Assembly: GCA_007133195.1 (NCBI GenBank)
Contig: SLNH01000491.1
Location: 1 to 32,770, forward strand
Direction of reading: 5' to 3'
DNA length: 32,770 bases
Source: Nannocystineae bacterium
GTDB taxonomy: Bacteria; Myxococcota_A; Polyangia; Haliangiales; Haliangiaceae
Shown: positions 18,620 to 26,775 of the stretch, one piece after another
Layout: every line of letters starts with the position of its first letter
Position numbering within the stretch: position 1 is the first letter of the stretch
Translations under genes and position numbers: made by a program
The notes under the pieces: generated by a model
Told to the model about the DNA's origin: nothing
Seen by the model: only the letters and a program-made list of their open reading frames with translations
Database searches by the model: none

Positions 18620-19141
18620 TTACGGCTCGTCGAGCTGCTGAAGGAAGCGCTTGAGCAGACCGTCGATCATGAGGTTGCGATCGACGTCGTCGTATCGCCC
18701 GTCACGCCAGCCGTCGTGAAGCTCCTCGTATCGCTCGCGCGCGTCGCCGATGAGCTTTTTGTAGATGCCGACCTTCTTGATGATGTCGCGCTGATTCCGA
18801 ATGAAGTAGGACACGAGCGAGGCGCTCGCCGCGACCGTGAGCACGAGGCCGAGGGGGCCGCCGAGCGCGTATCGGAGGCCGACGCGGAGCGCGACCACCG
18901 TGGCTGCGCCGATCGCCATGTTACGGGTCCCCGCGCCCTGGACCATCGAGTCCTTGGCCATGGCCATGGAGGTCTGCCCGGCGGCGATGAGGAGCGCGAT
19001 GAAATTACCGCGCCGGGATTTCCACCCGCGATCGTAGTATTCGCGGATGGCGACCTTCAGGAAGGAGTCGAAGTCGCGATAGATACTGAGCTCGCGATTC
19101 TTGCCGCCTTCGGGCTCATTGGGAAGCTCTTCTCGGCCCAT
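18620..19141 (-). CDS. Small membrane protein, unknown function
   Basis: 173 aa from ATG 19141. Residues 1-45 are charged and helical (YRDFDSFLKVAIREYYDRGW). Two hydrophobic segments follow at about 75-92 (MAIGAATVVALRVGLRYAL) and 94-114 (PLGLVLTVAASASLVSYFI), with a moderately hydrophobic stretch at 46-60. The C-terminal 60 residues are charged and helical (DIIKKVGIYKKLIGDARERYEELHDGW). The topology suggests a hairpin in the inner membrane with both ends on the same side. No family was recognised. It is divergent from the TPR/metallopeptidase gene across 125 bp. Confidence 0.65.
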   Translation of the reverse strand: MGREELPNEPEGGKNRELSIYRDFDSFLKVAIREYYDRGWKSRRGNFIALLIAAGQTSMAMAKDSMVQGAGTRNMAIGAATVVALRVGLRYALGGPLGLVLTVAASASLVSYFIRNQRDIIKKVGIYKKLIGDARERYEELHDGWRDGRYDDVDRNLMIDGLLKRFLQQLDEP

Positions 19142-19229
19142 GGCTCGAGTCTAGCACCGATGCGCGGGCACCACAGGCCTTGGCGCCGGCGAGGGGTGTC
19201 CCCGGCTTGCACCGCCGGGGCCGCGCGCG

Positions 19230-19259
19230 TTGACAGCCTCCCCGGGCGCCCCGCAAAAC
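19230..19259 (+). promoter_or_regulatory. Promoter candidate with perfect -35 for the TPR-peptidase gene
   Basis: TTGACA (19230-19235, 6 of 6) is followed 18 bp later by CAAAAC (19254-19259), a weak -10. The -10 ends 7 nt before ATG 19267, again implying a very short or absent leader. Confidence 0.45.
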
Positions 19260-19266
19260 AGAGCCT

Positions 19267-22050
19267 ATGAAGCGAATCCTCCTCGTGGTCGCCGTCCTCC
19301 TCGGGCTCACCGCCGAGGCCGGGGCCGCAGTCGACCGAGGGGGGGAGCAGTTTTTGCGCGGCGAGTATCAGCTCGCGCGCGAGACCTTCGAGAGCGCGGG
19401 CGCACAAAACGAGGACGAAGCCGCGCTCGCGCTCGCGCGCTTGGACATCCGCGAAGGCGCGTGGGAAGACGCCGCCGCCCGCAGCGAAGCGCTCGTCGAA
19501 TCCGAGGATCCGACCGTGCGAGCGAGGGCGCGCGTCCTGTCCGCCGAGATCGCCTGGCGGACCGGCCAGCGCGTCGCCGCCCGCCGGGAGCTCGAGCCGA
19601 TCGCCGCCACCGGCGAAAGCCTGCGGGCGCGATATCTGCTCGGCCGCGTGCTCCTCGACCTCGGAGAGACGCCGCAGGCAGAGGCGCAATTCGAAGCATT
19701 CCGGCGCGATTGGCACGCCGGCGACATCGATCACGAAGACGCCGAGGCCCTCATGTACGTGGCCCTCGCCGCGCGGCATCTCGCGTCGTTCGAGGAGGCC
19801 AACGACACGTTTCGGGACGCGGTGGCGCTCGATCCCGAGCTCCTCGAAGCCAACATCGAGTGGGGGCACTTGTTTCTCGAAAAGCACGCCGCGGAGCACG
19901 CCAAGGAGAGCTTCGACGAGGTGCTGCAGCGCGACCCTCACCATCCGGCCGCGCACGCCGGCATGGCGGAGGTCCTTCTGGAGAGCAGCTACGACGTCGC
20001 GGCGGCCGCACGCCACCTCGACGAGGCGTTGGCGGTCAACCCGCGCCACGTCCCGTCGCTCCTGCTCCGCGCGACGCTGGCGATCGATCGCAACCACTGG
20101 GAGGCGGCCCACGCGCACCTGGACGAGGTGCTCCGAGTCAACCCGCGGAGCCTCCGCGCGCGATCGCTCAGGGCGGCCATCCATTGGGTGCGCGACGAAA
20201 CCGACGCGTTCGCCGACATCGAACGAGAAGTCTTGGCCAAAAATCCATCCTACGCTGACTTCTACCACGCCGTCGCGCGCTCGGCGGTGCGAGAGCATCG
20301 CTATCGCGAGGCGATCGAGCTCGAAAAGCGCGCCGTCGAGCTCGATCCCGAGGACTATGTCGCCAAGCAAGGGATCGGCATGGGCTACCTCCGGCTAGGC
20401 GATGAGGCCGAGGGCCTGTCCTGGCTGCGGCGGGCCTGGGCCGGCGATCAATACAATGGCCGCACCTACAACACCCTCGAGCTATTCGAGGAAACCATCC
20501 CGGAGTCGTACGACTTCGTAGAATCCGACAACATCGTCTACCGCTACCACGAGGCCGAAGAACCGATCCTGCGGCGCTACGTCGAGCCGCTCGTCGAGCG
20601 GGCGTACGACGACATGTCCGAGCGCTACGACTTCGAGCCTGAGGGTCCCATCACCATCGAGCTGTTTCGCGATCCAAAGGATTACAGCATCCGAACCACG
20701 GGCCTGCCGAACCTCGGCGCCCACGCCGCGTGTTTCGGCCGCGTGATCACCGCGGTGTCTCCGACCCGAGGCGAGGTCAACTGGGCGATGGTGCTGTGGC
20801 ACGAGATGGCGCACGTCTTCGCCCTTCAAATCTCGAATTCGCGCGTGCCAAGGTGGTACACCGAGGGCCTCGCGGAGTACGAGACCATGCGCGCGCACCC
20901 CGCGTGGCGGCGCGAGCACGACGCCGATCTCTACGCGGCGCTCGAGGAGGGCGCGCTCCCGTCCGTGGCGGACTTAAACCATGACTTCCTGAAGCCCAAT
21001 GGAAGCGACGTGATGATCGCTTACCACCACTCCGCGCTCGTCATCGCCCACCTCGCGCGCCACTACGGCTTCGACGAGGTCGTGCGTGGACTCGAGCTGT
21101 TCGCGGAGGGCCACGAGACCGACGAGGTGATCCGAGCGATCACCGGCCAGTCGATCGCCGCCTTCGACGCCGCCCTACACGACGAGCTGCGAGAGCGCCT
21201 CGAGCGCTACGAGGGGACGTTCCAGCTCCCGTTCGCGGCTGCGGGCGACGTCCACGAGTTAGGCCGACGCGCGCGGCACAGCCCGGATGACCCGGAGGCG
21301 CACGCCCAGCTCGCGCTCGGCCAATTTTTTAGCCGAAACGCGCGCGCCGCCCGGGCCGCCGCCGCGCGGGCGCTCGAGCTCGACGAAGACCAGGCGCTCG
21401 CCCACTATGTCGAGGGCGAGCTCCGGCTGCGCCGGGGCGACCTGCGCGGCGCCGCGCGCCGCTACCGGGCGATCCTCGAGGGCGGGACCGACGGCTTCGA
21501 CGTGCGCACCCGCCTGGGCTCCATCGCCGCCCGGCGAGGCCACAGCCGCGAGGCCCAGAGACAGTTTTGCAAAGCCAAGCGGCTCGATCCCGAGCGCTCG
21601 CTGCCGTATCGCGCGCTTTATGAGCTCTACCGGGACGAAGGGTGGGACGAGGAGGCGCTCCGCGAGCTCGAGGGCTACGTCATGCGCGAGCAGGCGGAAT
21701 TCGAGCCGGCGAAGGCGCTCGCCGAGGGCTACGCAGAGCTCGAGGCGTGGGGTCGTGCGCGGCGCTACGGCGAGCTCGCGCGCGACATCGACCCCAGCGA
21801 CGGCGAGCTGCTCATGGTTCTCGGCGAGGCGTATCTGCGCGAGGACGAGCCCGACAAGGCGCGCCACAGCTTCGAGAGCGCGCGCATCGCCGAGCCCGAT
21901 TTCGAGACCTCTTCGCGGGCTCACGTCGGCGAGGCGCGAGCGCTGCGCGCCATGGGCGAAGACTCGCTCGCGCGCGAGGCTGCCGAGCGGGCGCTCGAGG
22001 CGGATCCGGACAGCCGCAGCGCCCGCGCCTTGTTGGACGAGCTCCGCTAA
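19267..22050 (+). CDS. Exported TPR protein with embedded gluzincin (peptidase MA-like) domain
   Basis: 927 aa. The signal peptide is MKRILLVVAVLLGLTAEAGA, cleaved near residue 21. Residues about 25-400 are TPR-type helical repeats (for example EAHLDEVLRVNPRSLRARSL and AIELEKRAVELDPEDYVAKQ). Residues about 420-640 form a gluzincin-like domain with HEMAH (His512, Glu513, His516) and a downstream TEGLAEYE, in which Glu533 fits the third zinc ligand. This is the layout of DUF1570/peptidase MA proteins. Residues about 670-927 are a second TPR array (RRARHSPDDPEAHAQLALGQ through ALEADPDSRSARALLDEL). The protein probably acts in the periplasm or at the cell surface, with TPR arms binding substrates or partners. 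The substrate is unknown. Its stop codon overlaps that of the convergent histidine kinase gene. Confidence 0.85.
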   Translation: MKRILLVVAVLLGLTAEAGAAVDRGGEQFLRGEYQLARETFESAGAQNEDEAALALARLDIREGAWEDAAARSEALVESEDPTVRARARVLSAEIAWRTGQRVAARRELEPIAATGESLRARYLLGRVLLDLGETPQAEAQFEAFRRDWHAGDIDHEDAEALMYVALAARHLASFEEANDTFRDAVALDPELLEANIEWGHLFLEKHAAEHAKESFDEVLQRDPHHPAAHAGMAEVLLESSYDVAAAARHLDEALAVNPRHVPSLLLRATLAIDRNHWEAAHAHLDEVLRVNPRSLRARSLRAAIHWVRDETDAFADIEREVLAKNPSYADFYHAVARSAVREHRYREAIELEKRAVELDPEDYVAKQGIGMGYLRLGDEAEGLSWLRRAWAGDQYNGRTYNTLELFEETIPESYDFVESDNIVYRYHEAEEPILRRYVEPLVERAYDDMSERYDFEPEGPITIELFRDPKDYSIRTTGLPNLGAHAACFGRVITAVSPTRGEVNWAMVLWHEMAHVFALQISNSRVPRWYTEGLAEYETMRAHPAWRREHDADLYAALEEGALPSVADLNHDFLKPNGSDVMIAYHHSALVIAHLARHYGFDEVVRGLELFAEGHETDEVIRAITGQSIAAFDAALHDELRERLERYEGTFQLPFAAAGDVHELGRRARHSPDDPEAHAQLALGQFFSRNARAARAAAARALELDEDQALAHYVEGELRLRRGDLRGAARRYRAILEGGTDGFDVRTRLGSIAARRGHSREAQRQFCKAKRLDPERSLPYRALYELYRDEGWDEEALRELEGYVMREQAEFEPAKALAEGYAELEAWGRARRYGELARDIDPSDGELLMVLGEAYLREDEPDKARHSFESARIAEPDFETSSRAHVGEARALRAMGEDSLAREAAERALEADPDSRSARALLDELR

Positions 22051-23636
22051 ATGACGCCAGAGCCTTCGGCCGGCGCGTCTTCCGAGCTCTCGGGCAGGGT
22101 CACGGTGAACGTCGTGCCGTGTCCCGGGCGACTGTCTACGCGGATGTAGCCGTCGTGCTCGCGGACGATCTGATGGGTCATCGCGAGCCCGAGACCGGTT
22201 CCGCCCTCCTTGGCCGAGAAGAACGGCTCGAACAGGCGCCCGCTCATATCTTCGGCGATCCCCGGCCCGTTGTCCTCGACCGCGATGTCCACCGCGGCCG
22301 CCTCGGGGTCGTGGGCGACGCGGAGACGGATGCGACCGCCGCCGATCTCGCCTAGCGCGTCCGCCGCATTGCGCATGAGGTTGAGCAGCGCCTGCCGGAG
22401 CTGGGCGTCGTCGGCCATCACGGCCGGGCTCCCGTCGGGAACGTCGAGCTCGAGCTCCACCCCGCGCGCGGCGAGGCCCTCGCGTTCGAACTCGGCGAGG
22501 TTCAAAAGGATGGGCTCGACCCGCTCGGGATGAAGTTTCGGCTTGGGGAGCCGGGCGAACTGCAGATACTCATCCGTGATCGCGGTGAGCCGATCCACCT
22601 CGGTGGTGATCGCCCTGCACAGCTGAGCGACCTCGGCGGGCGGCTCGGACAAGCCCGCGAGCTCCTCCTCCAAAAGCTCGGTGTTGAGCCCGATGGAAGA
22701 CAGGGGGTTTCGGATCTCGTGGGTGATCATCGCGGCCATCTGTCCCACCGCGGCGAGGCGCTCAGAGCGCACGAGGTCGCGCTCGCGCTCTTCGACCGCC
22801 CTGCCCATCGCGTTGACCTCCTTGGCGAGATCCGCCACCTCGCGGGGCCCCCGCTCCTCGATGCGGCTGCCGTAGTCCCCGCCGGCGATGCGCCCCGCGC
22901 CCTCGCGCAGCCGCCGCAGGGGGCGTAAGCTGACCGCCGCCCAGGTGGTCACGAGCAGGCCGACGAGCACGGCGGTGCCGCCGAGAAACACCGTATAGAG
23001 GCGAAGCTGCCGCTCGCCCTGCTCGAGGCGGACGCCGGTCCGCTCGACGTAACTCCGCTGCTGATTCTCGAGCTCCACGGTGAGGTTGTAGATACGGCTT
23101 TCGCGATCGCGCAGCGTGTCGAGCGCTTCGGCCGCCCCGGGAACGAGCTTTGGCTCGACGGCCCGGGTGGGCGCGGGGGCGAAGCGATCGACCACGGGAA
23201 CCTCGAGGAGCGTATCGTAAGCCTCATCCAGCTCGTCGATCCGGTGCTCCAGTTGGGCGAGGTGCGCGGAGGTGGCTCGCATCGCTTTGCGGTGGGGCTC
23301 GGGGAGATCGCGCTGCTCCTCGAGCACCCTGCGCGCGTCGCGGATGAACCCGTTCCGCCGCGTTTGAAACCGCCGAAGGCGGGTCTCCACCCGGCTCCAC
23401 GACGGCTCACTGTCGAGCTCGGCCTGTAGATAGCCCCGCAGGTGTCGCTGGTTTTCGTTTAGGTCCTTACTGATCAGCGCGAGCTTGACGTACCCGGTGC
23501 GGATCACCCGGATCTCGTGGTTGAGGAGATCGAGGTTGCCCACGGTCACCGCGGTGACCGTCCCGAAGGTCACGATGAGAATGGCGAAGCCGAGGACGAT
23601 GCGCCCCGACAAGGTGCGGAGGAGCGGAATCCGCAT
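22047..23636 (-). CDS. Membrane sensor histidine kinase (orphan)
   Basis: 529 aa from ATG 23636. The frame extends to 23747 but without signals, and the first transmembrane helix starts about 12 residues after ATG 23636. Membrane helices lie at about 12-34 and 213-236 and enclose a roughly 180-residue, largely helical extracytoplasmic sensor (four-helix-bundle-like, rich in E, R and L). Then come HAMP (about 237-290), a coiled linker, the H-box MITHEIRNPLSS with His306, the N-box LRQALLNLMRNAADAL, the G1 box EDNGPGI (454-460), the F-box FEPFFSAK and the G2 box GTGLGLAM. It is an HPK4/NtrB-like kinase by its H-box. No response regulator adjoins it. The FHA sigma-54 activator 3.3 kb away has no receiver domain and is not an obvious partner. 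Confidence 0.92.
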   Translation of the reverse strand: MRIPLLRTLSGRIVLGFAILIVTFGTVTAVTVGNLDLLNHEIRVIRTGYVKLALISKDLNENQRHLRGYLQAELDSEPSWSRVETRLRRFQTRRNGFIRDARRVLEEQRDLPEPHRKAMRATSAHLAQLEHRIDELDEAYDTLLEVPVVDRFAPAPTRAVEPKLVPGAAEALDTLRDRESRIYNLTVELENQQRSYVERTGVRLEQGERQLRLYTVFLGGTAVLVGLLVTTWAAVSLRPLRRLREGAGRIAGGDYGSRIEERGPREVADLAKEVNAMGRAVEERERDLVRSERLAAVGQMAAMITHEIRNPLSSIGLNTELLEEELAGLSEPPAEVAQLCRAITTEVDRLTAITDEYLQFARLPKPKLHPERVEPILLNLAEFEREGLAARGVELELDVPDGSPAVMADDAQLRQALLNLMRNAADALGEIGGGRIRLRVAHDPEAAAVDIAVEDNGPGIAEDMSGRLFEPFFSAKEGGTGLGLAMTHQIVREHDGYIRVDSRPGHGTTFTVTLPESSEDAPAEGSGVI

Positions 23637-23821
23637 CGGGGCAAGCCTACTCCATGCTGGGGGGGCCAGCCACGGATGACGCGTGGCCCCCTCCTCACCG
23701 GGCGAGCCGGGTGACGCGTGGCCGGCTCGGGTGCGGCTAGCGGCCAAGGACAGAGCCCCCGCCCACAGGGCCTACGCCCTACACGGAGGCATGGCAGCGC
23801 CCCCCGGCCCGCGCCTTCCTG

Positions 23822-23847
23822 TATAATGCGGCGAAACGCGCCGGAGG
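23822..23847 (+). promoter_or_regulatory. Perfect -10 TATAAT and GGAGG site for the PEGA gene
   Basis: TATAAT (23822-23827) is a consensus -10 with no recognisable -35, followed by GGAGG (23843-23847). The predicted leader is about 24 nt. The Shine-Dalgarno spacing is 10 nt to ATG 23858 and 7 nt to TTG 23855, so either start is possible; ATG is used here. Confidence 0.55.
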
Positions 23848-23857
23848 TTCTCCATTG

Positions 23858-24991
23858 ATGGCAGGGCTCGGAATCAGGTCGTGCGTGGCGCTGGCGATGA
23901 GCGCCACCCTTTTCGTCTACGCGGGGTCAGCCCACGCCGCGGGCGACATCGCCGTATTGGGCCTCGAAATCGTAGACGGCGGCGAGGGGCTCGACGAGCA
24001 GACCGCGCAGCGCGCCGGGTGGCTGACCGACGAGCTGCGCCAGCACGCGGCGAGCGACGGCAGCCCCTACGCCCTGGCCCCCGACGGAAACAAAGATCTC
24101 CTCGAGATGAAGCTCTTGTCGGGGTGCGACGACGAGGCCTTGGGATGCATGGCCGGGATCGGCGAGGAGCTCGGCGCCGACGCCCTGCTTTACGGCAACT
24201 TGCAAAAGGGCGAGGAAGGGTACGAAGTCACCCTCACCCTGATCCGAACGGAGGAGCCAGCCGTCGAGGGAGTCGTTTCCGACGAGATTCCGTTCACCGA
24301 GGCCAGCAAGTCGGCCATGGGGAGCTGGGCGCGATCGCTTTACAACGAGCTCGCGGGCGTGAGCGAGGGCGGCCTGCTCGTCGTCGAGACCAACGCGTCC
24401 ACGGGAACGATCTTCATCGGAGGCGAACCCCAGGCCAGCCTCACGGGTGGCGAAGCGCAGGTGAGCCACCTCGACGAGGGCATCCATACCGTGTCCATCG
24501 AGGCGGAGGGCTACGCGCCCTACGCCGAGCGCGTCACCATCGCCAGCGGCCAGCGCGAGGTGATGTCCATCGAGCTCGAGACCGTGGATGAGGCGGGAAC
24601 CTCGAGGGTCGGCCATCGCGTCGCGTTCGGTTCGGCCGCCGCGGCCACCGGCGCCAGCGCGGGATTGTGGATCTACTTTTTGAATGAGTGGTCGACCGCC
24701 CACGATCAAGCCAGCTCCTGGTCGCCACCGGATGACTTCGCGGGCGACGATCCGTGTGAGGATTCGTCCGTGCAGCCGCCCGACTTTTGCGAGGACGGAA
24801 CGAGGGCCGCGCGCTGGAACAACGTCTTTGGGGCCGCGACTGTGGTCGGCGCGCTCGCGACGGGCTACTTCGCCTACCGCGGCTTCGGGTCGAGCGGGGG
24901 CGGCGACGCCGGAGACGAGTCTTGGTCCTTTCAGCTCACGCCCCGGGTGAGCTCGCAGCAGATCGGGGCGGGCGTCCAGCTCGAATTCTAA
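23858..24991 (+). CDS. Exported PEGA-domain protein, unknown function
   Basis: 377 aa from ATG 23858. The signal peptide ends at about residue 27 (YAGSAHA). Residues 30-165 look like a nucleotide-free TolB-N or FlgO-type alpha/beta domain (DIAVLGLEIVDG, then LGADALLYGNLQKGEEGYEVTLTLI), as often seen before PEGA domains in myxobacteria. Residues about 171-240 are a PEGA domain (GLLVVETNASTGTIFIGGE, then GIHTVSIEAEGYAPY). Two hydrophobic segments (about 253-275 and 320-341) flank a Pro/Asp/Cys-containing loop, so the C-terminal part may be membrane-embedded. The chain ends in phenylalanine (VQLEF), as outer-membrane proteins do, but no beta-barrel is apparent. The role is probably cell-envelope, with no specific partner visible. 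Confidence 0.75.
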   Translation: MAGLGIRSCVALAMSATLFVYAGSAHAAGDIAVLGLEIVDGGEGLDEQTAQRAGWLTDELRQHAASDGSPYALAPDGNKDLLEMKLLSGCDDEALGCMAGIGEELGADALLYGNLQKGEEGYEVTLTLIRTEEPAVEGVVSDEIPFTEASKSAMGSWARSLYNELAGVSEGGLLVVETNASTGTIFIGGEPQASLTGGEAQVSHLDEGIHTVSIEAEGYAPYAERVTIASGQREVMSIELETVDEAGTSRVGHRVAFGSAAAATGASAGLWIYFLNEWSTAHDQASSWSPPDDFAGDDPCEDSSVQPPDFCEDGTRAARWNNVFGAATVVGALATGYFAYRGFGSSGGGDAGDESWSFQLTPRVSSQQIGAGVQLEF

Positions 24992-25010
24992 CCGCGCCGC
25001 CCCGGCGCGG
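24992..25010. terminator. Bidirectional terminator hairpin
   Basis: A perfect 8-bp stem, CCGCGCCG (24992-24999) with CGGCGCGG (25003-25010), and a CCC loop, beginning directly after the stop codon of the PEGA gene. It lies in a convergent gap and lacks a T tract. Confidence 0.55.
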
Positions 25011-25077
25011 ATGACGCGCGCGCGGCGCAGCTCGGCGTCGCTCAGGGGACAGCAGCGCGCCGGGCCTGGTCGAGGCA

Positions 25078-25524
25078 CTAGGGCGCGTTTACGTAGGGCT
25101 CGAGCTCTACGAGCCAACGGTCTTCGTGCAAAACGACGAGGAGCTCGGCGGTCGGTCCGTTCGGGCGACTCACGTCGACGTAGGCGCGGCGTTCGTCCTC
25201 GTAGCGCACGGAGAACTCCTCGGGAAGTCCAAGCTCATCCGCGCCGCCCAGCGTCACCAGGTCGGCCGGCTCGTAGACCTTGCCCCCACCGGAGAGCTCG
25301 GTCGCGCGCCTGGCTTCGGTCGCGAGACGGCTTCGCGTCTTCGGGCCAAGGAGATCGATGAGCGCGTGGCGGTCTTCGGCGGCGGTGGCCACCGCCAGCG
25401 CGCGTACGGTCTCGGCCGGTCCTGCGTCCTCCCCGCAGTCGCGGCCGGCCACGGCGATGACCAGGGCGGCGGCCGCGAGCGCGCTCGCAGCGGCTGTCAC
25501 GGAGCGGCGAACTGTCGAAGGCAT
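25078..25524 (-). CDS. N-terminally anchored small protein, unknown function
   Basis: 148 aa from ATG 25524. A basic start (MPSTVRRSV) is followed by an Ala-rich hydrophobic segment (about 8-27), either a signal anchor or a cleaved signal peptide. The mature part begins with a helix (AETVRALAVATAAEDRHALIDLLGP) and ends in strands (RRAYVDVS, AELLVVLHEDRWLVELEPY). This helix-then-curved-sheet order is reminiscent of small NTF2-like extracytoplasmic domains, but that is a weak structural guess. Cys30 follows Asp and is not in a lipobox. The gene is divergent from the YXWGXW-type lipoprotein across about 220 bp and convergent with the PEGA gene. Confidence 0.6.
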   Translation of the reverse strand: MPSTVRRSVTAAASALAAAALVIAVAGRDCGEDAGPAETVRALAVATAAEDRHALIDLLGPKTRSRLATEARRATELSGGGKVYEPADLVTLGGADELGLPEEFSVRYEDERRAYVDVSRPNGPTAELLVVLHEDRWLVELEPYVNAP

Positions 25525-25742
25525 CGCAGAAAAAGCCTATCGGGACCTTGATGTGTGGTGTGGTCCCGCTTTGCACAGCACCCGCGGGCGGGCCGCGAGG
25601 ATTGTAGCGGGTCGTGAGCACCGGGCGGAGCGCGAAAGATGTTCAGGAACGGGTGTACTTCGCTTTGGTTCCGTGCTCAACTGGACGGGCCGTCCGGAAA
25701 CGACCGCAGCACGCACGGAGCTGCGGACTGCTCGGAGCCCCC

Positions 25743-26735
25743 ATGACAGCGCATCGATTACTTATCTCGCTCATCGGCGTGGCCGCGTTCGGTCTCGTGG
25801 CGAGCGCGTGCACCGTGCACTCATCGCCCTCGCGCGGGCATACCACCGCGCGCGGTGGAGCTACCGCCGACGTTCACGTCGGTGAGCCCCGGCAATACCA
25901 TGTGAACGAGTATCCGCCCGCTCCGCGGCAGGAGAGCGTGCCCGCGCGGCCAAGCTCGAACTACGTATGGATTGACGGCTACTGGCACTGGGACCGCGGC
26001 GACTGGCGATGGAAAAGCGGCCGGTGGGTCCGCGACCGCCAGGGATACGTCTACGTCCAACCCTACTATGACCGCCGCGACGGCCGGCACGTCTACGTGC
26101 CTGGACACTGGCAGCGATCGCGGAACGTGCCAAACCACGTGTCCGTGCGCGACCGGCGCTCCGCGAGGCCGGCGGTGGGCTACCACACGTATCGCGACGA
26201 CAGGCGGCGCAGGCAGGCACGCGAACACCGGCAGATCCGCCAGCGAAACCGAGCCCAGTCGCCGGCCATTCGCGACCACCGCAGCCGCGGGCGGGACCGA
26301 ACCCAGGTCCCCGCTCGCCGCGGGCGCGATGCGACCGACTCCCGCAGCCGCGGGCGGGACCGAACCCAGGTCCCTGCTCGCCGCGGGCGCGATGCGGCCG
26401 ACTCCCGCAGCCGCGGGCGGGACCGAACCCAGGTCCCCGCCCGCCGCGGGCGCGACGCGGACGACTCCCGCAGCCGCGGACGGGATCGAACCCAGGTCCC
26501 CGCCCGCCGCGGGCGCGACGCGGAGGACGAGGGGCGAGACCGGGGCAGCGACTCGCGGGGTAGCTCGCGCAGCCGCAGCGGAAGTGACGCCCGTGGCAAC
26601 CGCGGTCGCGGCGGCGGCAGCGACAACGCCAGCGGCAACCGCGGTCGCGGCGGCGGCAGCGACAACGCCAGCGGCAACCGCGGTCGCGGCAATAGCGACG
26701 ACAGATCGAGGGGGCGGGGCCGTGGCGGCCGCTAA
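25743..26735 (+). CDS. Repeat-rich basic lipoprotein with YXWGXW-like segment
   Basis: 330 aa from ATG 25743 (CGGAG upstream). The frame is open 129 bp further upstream but without a signal. The signal peptide ends LVASA-Cys, a plausible lipobox. Residues about 70-120 are aromatic and resemble YXWGXW repeats: NYVWIDGYWHWDRGDWRWKS then YVPGHWQRSR. Such segments occur in surface lipoproteins of many proteobacteria and have no known function. From about residue 140 the chain is extremely Arg-rich. Four 21-residue repeats (SRGRDRTQVPARRGRDA core) are followed by Gly/Arg/Asn/Ser repeats of 13 residues (GNRGRGGGSDNAS) and end RGRGRGGR. The strongly positive tail could bind anionic polymers such as DNA, lipopolysaccharide or exopolysaccharide. 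That is inference. Confidence 0.75.
   Translation: MTAHRLLISLIGVAAFGLVASACTVHSSPSRGHTTARGGATADVHVGEPRQYHVNEYPPAPRQESVPARPSSNYVWIDGYWHWDRGDWRWKSGRWVRDRQGYVYVQPYYDRRDGRHVYVPGHWQRSRNVPNHVSVRDRRSARPAVGYHTYRDDRRRRQAREHRQIRQRNRAQSPAIRDHRSRGRDRTQVPARRGRDATDSRSRGRDRTQVPARRGRDAADSRSRGRDRTQVPARRGRDADDSRSRGRDRTQVPARRGRDAEDEGRDRGSDSRGSSRSRSGSDARGNRGRGGGSDNASGNRGRGGGSDNASGNRGRGNSDDRSRGRGRGGR
26280..26531 (+). repeat. Four tandem 63-bp repeats in the lipoprotein gene
   Basis: Copies begin at 26280, 26343, 26406 and 26469 with CGCAGCCGCG. Each is exactly 63 bp (21 codons), and they differ at only a few positions. The unit encodes SRGRDRTQVPARRGRDA plus variable residues. Near-identity at synonymous sites indicates recent duplication or ongoing gene conversion. 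Confidence 0.95.
26595..26690 (+). repeat. 39-bp tandem repeats (two full, one partial)
   Basis: Copies begin GGCAACCGCG at 26595, 26634 and 26673, the third partial. They encode the 13-residue unit GNRGRGGGSDNAS. The two full copies appear identical. Confidence 0.9.
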
Positions 26736-26775
26736 CCGGCGAGCGGCGGCGTAAGTACCCTTCTTGTATTGCCTT

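Noticed and set aside
26280-26531. Tandem repeats considered as a CRISPR array
   Set aside because: The units are contiguous 63-mers without unique spacers and lie inside a coding frame.
25972-26754. Alternative plus and minus frames through the 63-bp repeats giving repetitive Ala/Thr/Gly- or Arg-rich proteins
   Set aside because: Because 63 is divisible by three, all frames stay open through the repeats. Only one frame has a signal peptide and an aromatic YXWGXW-like segment.
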